Part shown: positions 17,275 through 25,210 of the stretch, piece after piece
How positions within the stretch are numbered: position 1 is the first letter of the stretch
How the letters are laid out: each line of letters starts with the position of its first letter
Assembly: GCA_963825405.1 (NCBI GenBank)
Contig: CAWGTB010000001.1
Coordinates: 496,001-560,000 of the forward strand
Length of the DNA stretch: 64,000 bases
Direction: 5' to 3'
Source: JACPNO01 sp963825405
GTDB lineage: Bacteria > Acidobacteriota > Terriglobia > Bryobacterales > Bryobacteraceae
Notes under the pieces: generated by a model
Database searches by the model: none
The model's input: the letters and a program-made list of their open reading frames with translations, nothing else
Told to the model about the DNA's origin: nothing
Program-made: the position numbers and the translations under genes

Positions 17275-18469
17275 TGCAGAAGCGCGTGGATATTTTCGCC
17301 GGCTTTCCATTCGGCGCGATCGGCGGCGGCGACCAGATAGGCATTGGCGCGCGAGAGCGCCGGCACGTCGCCTGAACCGCTCCAGCGCAGCGGCGTAAGC
17401 TCGGCCGGGCCTGGCCCCAGGCGCGCGGGAAGAAATCGCGTGATGCCGGTGCGATGGCGGAAATCCTGCGTGAGCGTGGCTTGTATGAAGGGCAGCGCGG
17501 TTTCACATTGGCCGCCGAGCAATTCGAGCGCCGCGCGCGCGAATAGTTCAAACGTCACCATGGTGGACGCCGGATTCCCGGGCAAGGCCGAAGAAAAATT
17601 TCCCCTGCGCGCGGCCGAATACCAGCGGCTGTCCGGGCTGGATCAACACGCGATCGAAGAAAAATTCCGCGCCGCAATCGGCCAGCACGCGCTCGACGAT
17701 ATCGTATTTGCCGGCGGAGACACCGCCGGAGATCAGCAGCAGATCGCACGCCAGCCCCTGTTCGACCAATCCGCGGGTGTGGGCGTACTCATCCCGCGCG
17801 ACTGCCAGCATGCGCGGGCGCGCCGCCGGCGCGGGCCACTTGCGCGGCCAGTGAATAGGCGTTGGAGTTGCGTATCTGATGCAGCTGCGGCGTTTCGCTC
17901 ACTGGCACGATCTCGTCGCCGGTAGCCAGAATTGCCACGCTGGGCTGAACGAAAACCGGCGCACGCGTGCGCCCGATGGCGGCTAGCAGCGCGATGTCAG
18001 GATAGGTCAGCCGCTTGCCGGCGGGGATCAGAATTTCGCCTGCGCGCGCCTCGCAGCCTTGCGGATTGATGAATTGACCGGGCTCGGCGGCGCGGTCGGT
18101 GTGGAATTTCGCGGTACCGTCGCGCGTCACATGCTCCACCATAACCACGGCGTCGGCGCCGCGCGGCATGGGCGCTCCGGTCATGATCTCGACCGCCTGT
18201 CCACGCCCAACATCTCCATCGAAACGGCCGCCTGCCCGCACTTCACCGATGATTTCGAGCGTCCCCGGAACATCGGCGGCATGCACCGCGAACCCATCGC
18301 GGACTGAGCGGGCGAGCGCCGGAATGTCGCGATCGGCATTCACGTCCACGCCGAGCACGCGGCCGGCCAACGATTCCAGATTTGCTTCTTCCATGGCAGG
18401 CCGCTGGCGCGCGGCCCCCACTTGTTGGATGACGCACTCCCGCGCCTGTTCAAAGGTCATCGTGGGCAC
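17271..18469 (-). CDS. moeA: Molybdopterin molybdenumtransferase MoeA (two frameshifts)
   Basis: Joined, about 398 residues. The first segment (18469 to about 17812) covers MTFEQARE, the RSVRDGFAVHA region and EIMTGAPMPRGADAVVMVEH. The middle segment (to about 17587) has LLLISGGVSAGKYDIV, and the last has LPGNPASTMVTFELF and the C-terminal domain. Each break corresponds to one extra base, at about 17812 (A-P-A then MLAVARDEY) and 17586-17587 (FFFG then LPGNP). All catalytic segments are intact, so these look like consensus errors. The start is nine bases after the aminotransferase stop. It inserts molybdate into adenylylated molybdopterin. Confidence 0.93.
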
Positions 18470-18478
18470 AAAGCCATT

Positions 18479-19624
18479 CTACCTGTTGAGCAGGCGGCGG
18501 ACGCCTTCGCGGAATATCGCGGGCGGCGTCAGCAGGCTGAGCACCAGAAACGCTTCGGATTCGAAATCGTAGAAGTAGCCGGGCTGCACCAGAACGTGAT
18601 CCCGCTCCAGCAATTCCAGGCACCATTCCTCTTCGCTTTGCGTACGCGGCACGCGCAATGTGGCATACCATCCGCCTTCGACATCCAACAACTGCATCGG
18701 AGAATTCGGGACGATGGCACCGCGAAGCCACGTCAAATTTTCTTGCGTGCGCGCTTCAATTTGCTGTTGTACGGCGGCACCGGCCGCGAGCAGACGGGGC
18801 AGGGCATGCTGGACTGGCGTACCCACAGAAAGATACGTGTCAGCGATGAGTTCGAGCCGTTCCAACGCCTGCGCGCGCACGGTTGCTGGCCCGCCGAGCA
18901 CAATCCAGCCCAATTTCATTTGCGGCAATCCGCTCATTTTCGAAAGTCCGCCCAGACAGAAAGTCAGGGCCTGCTCCACGCCTGCTAGCGTTGCGACGCG
19001 TTGCGGGTCAGGACCGAAGGCGTAGCCATTAAAAACTTCGTCGGAAATCAGAGCGAGGCCGCGTTCGGCTGCGAGCGCCGCCAGTTCGACCACCTCACCG
19101 CGCTTGAGAAAAGAGCCGGTGGGATTGTTGGGATTCACCAGCACAATAGCCCGCGTGCGGTCCGTGATAGCACCACGCAGGGCGTCGAAATCGATCGACC
19201 AGCCATGGTGATAAACCAGCGGGTACTGCGTGATGCGCACCGCGTCCAGCTCCGCCAGAAATTCGAATAGCGGATAAGAAGGGCGCGGCGCGAGGATCTC
19301 GTCGCCCGGATCAGCCAGCAGCTTAAACAACCACGCGTACGATTCGCTGGTGCTGGTGGTGAGCAAAACGCGTTCCGTCTCAACGCCGCATCGTTCCGCA
19401 ATCGCCGCGCGAGCGCTCGGCATTCCTGCGGGAGTGGGGTCGTACAGCAAAGAATGTTCGTCGGCCAGCGCCGCGACGATTTCCGCCGCCGGATAAATCA
19501 AATCCGCCCGCGTTGGATTCGATTCCGTGAGATCCAGAATCTCGGCACCCGCCTGGCGCTGAGCGGCCACCAGACGCGCCAGCCGGTTGGGCGCAGCATC
19601 CCAGTGAAGCCGTGAGGAGAACAT
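18479..19624 (-). CDS. Class I/II pyridoxal-phosphate aminotransferase
   Basis: The 381-residue enzyme has LTESNPTRADLIYP, VLVNPNNPTGSFLKRGEV, LISDEVFNGYAF and the PLP Lys229 in GGLSKMSGLPQMKLGW, with the C-terminal Arg in FLVLSLL. It resembles the MalY/AspC-like group; the substrate is not evident. It is first in a string with moeA-moaC-mogA, and its start codon is 22 bases from that of the divergent amidase, so the two promoters must overlap or lie in each other's coding DNA. Confidence 0.9.
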   Translation of the reverse strand: MFSSRLHWDAAPNRLARLVAAQRQAGAEILDLTESNPTRADLIYPAAEIVAALADEHSLLYDPTPAGMPSARAAIAERCGVETERVLLTTSTSESYAWLFKLLADPGDEILAPRPSYPLFEFLAELDAVRITQYPLVYHHGWSIDFDALRGAITDRTRAIVLVNPNNPTGSFLKRGEVVELAALAAERGLALISDEVFNGYAFGPDPQRVATLAGVEQALTFCLGGLSKMSGLPQMKLGWIVLGGPATVRAQALERLELIADTYLSVGTPVQHALPRLLAAGAAVQQQIEARTQENLTWLRGAIVPNSPMQLLDVEGGWYATLRVPRTQSEEEWCLELLERDHVLVQPGYFYDFESEAFLVLSLLTPPAIFREGVRRLLNR

Positions 19625-19646
19625 GCCGTCATGTTAGCTTGGACAA

Positions 19647-21053
19647 ATGCCGTATCGCTCCTCGCTCTGCCTGCTGGCCAGCATGATACGTGAGCGCCAA
19701 ATTTCTCCGGTCGAGCTGCTCGAAGCGCATTTGCGGCAGATTGCGGCAGTGAATCCGCGCATCAACGCCTTCGTTGTCGTGCTGGAAGTGCAGGCGCGCG
19801 CCGCGGCTCGCGATGCCGAATCGGCGGTGATGCGGGGCGCGCCTCTGGGGCTCCTGCATGGCATCCCGCTCACCATAAAAGACAGTTTCGATGTGGCCGG
19901 AGTTCCCACGCTGTGCGGGAGCCGCCTGCGCGTGGGACATCGTGCCGCCGAAGATGCAGCGGCTGTCGCGCGCCTGCGTGCCGCGGGTGCGATCATTCTG
20001 GGGAAAACCAATTGTCCGGAGTTTCTTTCGAATTACGAATCCGATAACTACATCACCGGCCGCACCGATAATCCCTGGAACCAGGAGCGCACGGCAGGCG
20101 GATCGAGCGGCGGCGAAGCGGCGGCCATTGCGTCATTCTGTTCGGCGGGCGGAATCGGCAGCGATGGCGGCGGATCTATCCGCGTTCCGGCGCACTTTTG
20201 CGGGATCGCCGGTCTGAAGCCCACGCCGGGACGCGTCTCGGGCGCAGGGCATTTTCCCGCTATGCAGCATCCCGGCGGATTGCTGGGCGTGGCGGGTCCG
20301 ATGGCGCGCACGGCGCAGGATGTCCGCCTGTTGTTTGCAGTGCTCGCCGGTTACGATTCACAGGATCCGTTCTCGGCGCCTATTCCCTTGCGCGCGCCGG
20401 GCGCGGCCGGAGCGCGCATCGGCGTGGTCGAGCAGTTCTACCAGGTCCCCGTCGACGCCGAGATCAAAGCCACTGTCGCCCGCGCGGCTACGGCGTTGCA
20501 GGAAATCGGATACAAAGTGGACGCCTTCCAACCGAGGGGCCTGGAACGCGCGCCCAATCTCTGGTGGTTTTTCTTTGGACAACTCTCCGCGCCGTTCACG
20601 CAGAAAGCATTTGAAGGCCGTGAAGCAGATGCGCATTGGAGCGGTACTGAATTTCTCAAGAGCGCGCTGGAACTGCCGCCGCCCACGGCCACGGACGTGG
20701 TGACGTCGCTCGGCGCCCGCGACACGATGCGCGCCGCCTTGTTGCGCCAAATGGAGCACGTACCGCTGCTGCTGATGCCGCCGTGCGGAGTCCCTGCGTT
20801 TCACCATCGCGAGCGAAGCTGGAAAATCGATGGCAAAAAAATCGGATTATTTGAGGCCATGATGCCGGTGACCCCGTTTAATCTGCTGGGCCTGCCTGCC
20901 GCTGTCATTCCTTACGGAATGTCGCACGATGGCCTGCCGATCGGCGTGCAAATCGTGGGCCGTCCGTGGGAAGAAGAGCTGATTCTGGAAACCGCGGTGA
21001 AACTCGAAGAGGCGCGTGGTCCGTGGACCGGGCCGGCGGGCTTCTCAATCTGA
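19647..21053 (+). CDS. Amidase signature family hydrolase
   Basis: The 468-residue protein carries the complete Ser-cisSer-Lys triad: Lys78 in GIPLTIKDSFD, the cis-Ser in TAGGSSGGEAAA (153-154) and nucleophile Ser177 in GSDGGGSIRVPAHFCG. The region IAGLKPTPGRVS and late LLGLPAAVIPYGM are typical. It is a general amidase, not GatA: no gatC or gatB is adjacent and the substrate loop differs. The substrate is unknown. Confidence 0.92.
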   Translation: MPYRSSLCLLASMIRERQISPVELLEAHLRQIAAVNPRINAFVVVLEVQARAAARDAESAVMRGAPLGLLHGIPLTIKDSFDVAGVPTLCGSRLRVGHRAAEDAAAVARLRAAGAIILGKTNCPEFLSNYESDNYITGRTDNPWNQERTAGGSSGGEAAAIASFCSAGGIGSDGGGSIRVPAHFCGIAGLKPTPGRVSGAGHFPAMQHPGGLLGVAGPMARTAQDVRLLFAVLAGYDSQDPFSAPIPLRAPGAAGARIGVVEQFYQVPVDAEIKATVARAATALQEIGYKVDAFQPRGLERAPNLWWFFFGQLSAPFTQKAFEGREADAHWSGTEFLKSALELPPPTATDVVTSLGARDTMRAALLRQMEHVPLLLMPPCGVPAFHHRERSWKIDGKKIGLFEAMMPVTPFNLLGLPAAVIPYGMSHDGLPIGVQIVGRPWEEELILETAVKLEEARGPWTGPAGFSI

Positions 21054-21831
21054 AAACAGGATCGCGCTCCACGCACCTTTGGAATGGGACTCGCGCACGT
21101 GGCCGCCCGCTGCTGCGATGGCGCCGGTGACTTCGCCCGCTTCGTGATTCTCAAATCCGCTGGCAATCGCCAAACCGCCGGGTGCCAGGCAGCGCAGGAT
21201 TTCGTGCGTCAGTTCGCAAATGGCTTCCGGGCTGATATTGGCGACGATGATGTCGGCCGCGCCGGCTTTTACGGCTTGCACCGAGCCAACAAAACATGCC
21301 ACCCCGTTGGCGCGCGCCACTTCCACTGCGGTGGGATCGATGTCGCACGCGATCACCCGCCCGGCGTCCAAGGAGCCTGGCGGCCTGCGAAAGAATGCCC
21401 GAGCCCGCGCCGACGTCCAGCACTGTGATGCCGGGCTTCACCACGCGCTCCAGAGCTTCCAGGCAAAGCTGTGTCGACTCGTGAGCGCCGGTTCCAAATG
21501 CCAGCCCGGAGTTGACCTCGATGCGCAAACGGTCCGGCGGCGTGGGATCGCTGCGCCACTGCGGAACCAGAAAAAATCGCGCGCCGGCCAACATGGGCGT
21601 GAGCTTGGCGTTGGCAATTTCGACCCAATCGATCGATTCTTCCTCGCGCCAGCGTAGCGGGTAAGCATCGAAATGCATGGCCAGGGCGATGGGGTCGGCA
21701 TCATCGTCGAAGAAGGCGCGCAGGCGGTTGCCGGCGTCGGATTCCTGGATGCCGCTCGAGCCTTGCTCCCACAATTCGGCGATGAGGAGATCGCGCTCCT
21801 CTTGCTTACAATCAAGCTCTAGAGAGAACAT
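21045..21831 (-). CDS. prmA: Ribosomal protein L11 methyltransferase (one frameshift)
   Basis: About 261 residues after joining. The N-terminal part has the PrmA signatures LAFGTGAHESTQLCLEAL and the SAM site VLDVGAGSGILSQAA. The frame changes near 21367, where dropping one base gives LLGAGRVIACDIDPTAVE, followed by DIIVANISPEAI and the C-terminus. It trimethylates ribosomal protein L11. Its stop overlaps the amidase 3' end by nine bases; its start codon lies only eight bases from the divergent DapA-like gene. Confidence 0.92.
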
Positions 21832-21839
21832 GGTTCGGA

Positions 21840-22673
21840 ATGAAGCTCCAAGGGATTTTCGTCGCGGCTACTACTCCATTCGACCACAACGGAGAGATTT
21901 ACAAAATTAAAGTTCAGCACAACGTGGAGAAATGGAACCGGACCACGCTCGCCGGCTACGTCATCGCGAGTGCTACTGGCGAGGGCGCGCTGCTGGCTCA
22001 TGATGAGAAGCTGGCTCTGTGGGATCTCGCGGCGAAGTATGCGGACCCGGAAAAAACTCTCATTGCCGCAAGCGGCGCCGAGGGTGTGCAGGAAACCGTG
22101 CGGCTAACTAAGCATGCCGCGGAGCTGGGATACAAAGCCGCGTTCATTGAAGCGCCGCGCCTGTACAATTCCCCGGAGAATCTGTTGACGTATTTTCGCG
22201 CGGTCGCCGACCGGGCGGCCGTGCCAGTCATTGTTGCCGGTACGGATACGGATATTGCAGCAACGCTCTCGCAGCATCCGAACATCGTGGCAGCCGCGAC
22301 AAACGATGCCGGCGCTCTGCTGCGCTCCACACAGCCGGATTTCCAAGCCGTAGCCAACACGGCGGGACGGCTGTGGTCATCGCTGAACGCAGGCGCGAGC
22401 GGCGCAATTCTCGCGTTCGCCAATGCCGCTCCCTACGCTGCCATCGCCATCTGGGAAGCGTACCGGACGCGCGAGGAGGAGGCAGGACGCGACTGGCAAG
22501 CGCGTGTCGCCGGGCCCGCCGCATTCGTCGAGGGCGCTGACGGCATCCCGCTCCTGAAGCACGTGATGGACGTCAACGGATACTATGGCGGCCCGCCGCG
22601 GCTGCCGTTGACCGTACCAACCCCCGAAACCCGGCGGCAAGCCGAGGAAGCATTCCAGGATTTACGCGGTTAA
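21840..22673 (+). CDS. DapA/NanA-superfamily protein lacking the Schiff-base lysine
   Basis: The 277-residue protein has the (beta/alpha)8 dihydrodipicolinate synthase fold: GIFVAATTPFDHNGEI at the N-terminus, ASATGEGALLAHDEK for the GTTGE loop, and PRLYNSPENLLTYF for the PYYN loop. The catalytic lysine motif (IKEATG in DapA) is replaced by NIVAAATNDAG, so residue 153 is Ala. The first Thr of the TT pair is also changed. Normal aldolase chemistry is not expected; it may be a regulator, a different lyase or a non-catalytic subunit. It converges on the tartrate-dehydrogenase-like gene. ATG 21840 has only a weak ribosome site. Confidence 0.85.
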   Translation: MKLQGIFVAATTPFDHNGEIYKIKVQHNVEKWNRTTLAGYVIASATGEGALLAHDEKLALWDLAAKYADPEKTLIAASGAEGVQETVRLTKHAAELGYKAAFIEAPRLYNSPENLLTYFRAVADRAAVPVIVAGTDTDIAATLSQHPNIVAAATNDAGALLRSTQPDFQAVANTAGRLWSSLNAGASGAILAFANAAPYAAIAIWEAYRTREEEAGRDWQARVAGPAAFVEGADGIPLLKHVMDVNGYYGGPPRLPLTVPTPETRRQAEEAFQDLRG

Positions 22674-22680
22674 TTAGACG

Positions 22681-23745
22681 TCAGCCCAATTTTTCCAGAA
22701 CTGCATCGCCCACTTCGCGGGTTGTGCTCGCGCCCCCCAGATCCGGCGTTCGGATCTTGCGCCCCGCCAGCACCGCCGCGATCGCCTGCTCTACTTGCTG
22801 GGCCGCGGCAGTCAGACCGAGATGATCCAGCATTTGCGCGGCGCTCAAAATCGTCGCCAGCGGATTCACGATGCCCTTGCCTGCGATATCCGGCGCTGAA
22901 CCATGCACCGGCTCGAACATGGATGGATAGCGACGCAGCGGGTCGAGATTGGCGCTCGGCGCAAGGCCCATGCTGCCGACGATGATTGCCGAAATGTCGC
23001 TCAGGATATCGCCAAAAAGGTTGGAGCCCACCACGACGTCGAAGCTCTCCGGGCGGCGAATGAAATTCATGGCCGCCGCATCCACGAGCAGCGATTCAGT
23101 TTCGATCTGCGGAAATTCCGCGGCAACGCTTTGAAAAGTCCGGTCCCACAAAACCATGCCGAAGCCCTGCGCGTTGGATTTCGTGATAGAAGTCACGCGA
23201 TGCTTCTTCTGGCGCTTCACCGCCAGCTCGAATGCGAAGCGGATGATGCGCTCGATGCCGCGCCGCGTGAACACCGCGGTCTGGATCGCGACTTCCTCGG
23301 GCTGCTCGTGATAAACGAAGCCGCCCACCTGCGCATATTCGCCCTCGGTGTTTTCGCGCACGACCACGAAATCGATCTGCTCGCCTTTGCGCAGCGCCAG
23401 CGGCGACTCGACGCCGGGATACAGAACCGCCGGACGCACGTTGGCGTACTGATCGAAAGCGCGCCGGATGGGCAGCAGCAAGCCGTTGAGCGTAACGTGA
23501 TCGGGCAACTGAGTGTGGCCGACAGCGCCCAGCAGAATGGCGTCCGAGCGGCGTAATTGATCGAGCGCATCGGCAGGCATCATGCGGCCGTTGCGGAAAT
23601 AATAGTCCGCGCCCCAATCAAAATCTTCGAACGCGAACGAGGCCTGATGCCGCGGGCCAATCTTTTCGAGTACCCGCTTGGCTTCGGGAATGACTTCCTG
23701 GCCGACGCCATCACCGGCAATTACAGCGATCTTGAAAATGGTCAT
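22681..23745 (-). CDS. Tartrate/D-malate dehydrogenase-type decarboxylating dehydrogenase
   Basis: The 354-residue beta-decarboxylating dehydrogenase has VIAGDGVGQEVIPEA, LLPIRRAFDQYANVRPA, VVRENTEGEYA, the metal site GDILSDISA and the NAD loop MFEPVHGSAPDIAGKG. The segments DWGADYYFRNGRMMP and LGAVGHTQLPDHVTLNG fit the TtuC/DmlA branch (tartrate or D-malate) better than LeuB. It oxidises a 2-hydroxyacid with NAD and decarboxylates it. No leucine genes are nearby, which supports this choice. Confidence 0.88.
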   Translation of the reverse strand: MTIFKIAVIAGDGVGQEVIPEAKRVLEKIGPRHQASFAFEDFDWGADYYFRNGRMMPADALDQLRRSDAILLGAVGHTQLPDHVTLNGLLLPIRRAFDQYANVRPAVLYPGVESPLALRKGEQIDFVVVRENTEGEYAQVGGFVYHEQPEEVAIQTAVFTRRGIERIIRFAFELAVKRQKKHRVTSITKSNAQGFGMVLWDRTFQSVAAEFPQIETESLLVDAAAMNFIRRPESFDVVVGSNLFGDILSDISAIIVGSMGLAPSANLDPLRRYPSMFEPVHGSAPDIAGKGIVNPLATILSAAQMLDHLGLTAAAQQVEQAIAAVLAGRKIRTPDLGGASTTREVGDAVLEKLG

Positions 23746-23769
23746 GGAAACTTTCGATTGTAGCGAGAG

Positions 23770-24171
23770 TTATACCCAGTGAATTTTGATCTCTTTTTCC
23801 AGCGGGCGGAACTCCGCATCGCCGGTGACCAGCGGCGCGTTGCGCGATTTTGATAAGGCCGCGGCAAACGCGTCCGCGTAGGACATCTTATGGCGGGATT
23901 TGTAGTGCGCGGCTTGTAGAGTGAGTGGCCAATCAGCGTCGATACGCTCGATGCCGAGTTCTTCGAGTGCCTGGAGTTGCTGGTTGGCGAATTGTGGCGA
24001 TTGCCTGCGCGCCAGGCTGTACCAGATCTCGCCAAGATTGATGTTGCTGATCCACAGCGCTATGCCGCGATCCTGGGCATCGTTGAGCAGTGATTCCACG
24101 GCTTCAGCCATGGGTTCGTCTTGAATATAGGCAAGCAACGCCCAGCTATCGAGGACCAGACCAGCGTTCAA
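23770..24171 (-). CDS. PIN-domain toxin, VapC-type ribonuclease
   Basis: The 133-residue protein has the PIN acidic residues in VLDSWALLAYIQDE, NLGEIWYSLAR and SYADAFAAALS with VTGDAEF. PIN toxins cleave specific RNAs, often tRNA. It overlaps the upstream AbrB-type antitoxin gene by 26 bases, the usual order for such modules. Confidence 0.9.
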   Translation of the reverse strand: MNAGLVLDSWALLAYIQDEPMAEAVESLLNDAQDRGIALWISNINLGEIWYSLARRQSPQFANQQLQALEELGIERIDADWPLTLQAAHYKSRHKMSYADAFAAALSKSRNAPLVTGDAEFRPLEKEIKIHWV

Positions 24172-24433
24172 TCTTGCGTTCCTCCCTTTCGCGATCCAGG
24201 GCGCGCTCAGCTTCCAATTCTTTGGTCAACGAAGGCCCGCCCCTGAGGATGCCGCGCAGCTTTTCAAGCTTGCGTCTAAAGACCTCTGGAGTGAGCGGGT
24301 TTAGGATGATTTGCCCTTCTTTTTCAATGAATTGGATCCTGGTCCCCTTCTTGATACCGTACTTGCGGCGTATGACAACAGGAATTACTACCTGACCCTT
24401 TTCGGTAGTACGAGCTTCAATAAGTTCTACCAT
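24146..24433 (-). CDS. AbrB/MazE-type antitoxin
   Basis: The 95-residue protein starts with a SpoVT/AbrB swapped-hairpin DNA-binding domain (TTEKGQVVIPVVIRRKYGIKKG) and ends in a charged helical tail (KELEAERALDREREERKIER) that should bind the PIN toxin. It likely represses its own promoter in the 96-base gap to imuA, so it could also touch the divergent imu promoter. Confidence 0.9.
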   Translation of the reverse strand: MVELIEARTTEKGQVVIPVVIRRKYGIKKGTRIQFIEKEGQIILNPLTPEVFRRKLEKLRGILRGGPSLTKELEAERALDREREERKIERWSGPR

Positions 24434-24469
24434 GATAAGAAGTATAACATAATCTCAAAGTACTACCTA

Positions 24470-24498
24470 TTGACGGATCCCAAGCCGCGCTGCATAAT
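24470..24498 (+). promoter_or_regulatory. Sigma-70 promoter of the imuA-imuB-dnaE2 operon
   Basis: TTGACG (24470-24475) and CATAAT (24493-24498) are 17 bases apart, with a TG just before the -10 box. Transcription would start near 24505, 25 bases before imuA ATG. Confidence 0.7.
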
Positions 24499-24509
24499 TA
24501 CCGTACAGA

Positions 24510-24524
24510 GAACAAAAAGCGAAA
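24510..24524 (+). promoter_or_regulatory. Candidate LexA-like direct repeat operator
   Basis: GAAC-N7-GAAA lies just after the predicted start of transcription. It is one mismatch from the GAAC-N7-GAAC (GTTC-N7-GTTC) box known from alphaproteobacterial LexA. imuA-imuB-dnaE2 cassettes are commonly SOS-controlled, so the position is sensible, but the acidobacterial LexA box is not certain to me. Confidence 0.35.
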
Positions 24525-24529
24525 ATACG

Positions 24530-25210
24530 ATGAGCGCCCTAGCCATTCCCCGTGCCCGTTTTGATCTGGATTCTCGCTGGCAGGAACGCCCCGCCCCAGA
24601 CCTGCTTCCCACTGGCATTGCAGAACTGGATGCGGTCACCGGCGGGTTTCCGCGCGGCGCTTTAACAGGGATTTACGGGCCGGCATCTTCGGGGCGAACC
24701 AGCCTTCTACTTTCGCTGCTCGCTGAAGCCACTCGCCGCCAGGAATTTTGCGCGCTGGTGGATGCCACGGATTCGCTCGATCCAGCCAGCGCGCATGCGG
24801 CGGGCGTCGATTTGTCACGGCTGTTGTGGATACGTTGCGCCGGCAATGCCGAGCATGCGCTCAAGGCGACCGATCTACTGGTCGCAAGTGGCGGCTTCGG
24901 TTTAGTAGCGATGGATCTGGGCGATGTCGCGCCGCACACCGCCCGGCGGATTTCGCTTGCCTCCTGGTTCCGGCTGCGCCGCGTCGTGGAACACACGCCT
25001 ACGGTGCTGGTCGCGCTGGAACGCGAGCCCAATGCCAAGACCTGCGCATCGCTCGCGCTCGATTTACGCGGTGGCCGCATTCACTGGTCGGGCACGCCCG
25101 GATGCTCGCATTTGCTGCGCGGCGTATCGTGCGTAGCGGAGAGACTCAAGCCGGTGGGCGCGCACACTGGAGTGATGCATGTTCGCCTGCATTCACACAA
25201 CATCAGCTAG
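24530..25210 (+). CDS. imuA: ImuA, RecA/SulA-like partner of the mutasome
   Basis: The 226-residue protein begins at MSALAIPRARFDLD (ATG 24530). It has a RecA-like core with LPTGIAELDAVTGGFPRGAL, a Walker A variant GPASSGRTSLLL with Arg where Lys is usual, and SASWFRLRR-like loops at LASWFRLRRVVEH. ImuA supports ImuB and the error-prone polymerase in damage-induced mutagenesis. It overlaps imuB by 32 bases. A longer upstream frame crosses the promoter and was rejected. Confidence 0.88.
   Translation: MSALAIPRARFDLDSRWQERPAPDLLPTGIAELDAVTGGFPRGALTGIYGPASSGRTSLLLSLLAEATRRQEFCALVDATDSLDPASAHAAGVDLSRLLWIRCAGNAEHALKATDLLVASGGFGLVAMDLGDVAPHTARRISLASWFRLRRVVEHTPTVLVALEREPNAKTCASLALDLRGGRIHWSGTPGCSHLLRGVSCVAERLKPVGAHTGVMHVRLHSHNIS

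Noticed and set aside
19647..21053. GatA subunit of the tRNA amidotransferase
   Set aside because: No gatB or gatC nearby and sequence blocks are those of a general amidase.
22681..23745. LeuB (3-isopropylmalate dehydrogenase)
   Set aside because: Segments such as GADYYFRNGRMMP and the absence of leu genes favour the tartrate/D-malate branch.
24311..24529. Longer N-terminus for ImuA
   Set aside because: It would overlap the antitoxin gene and the promoter; homology begins at the ATG at 24530.
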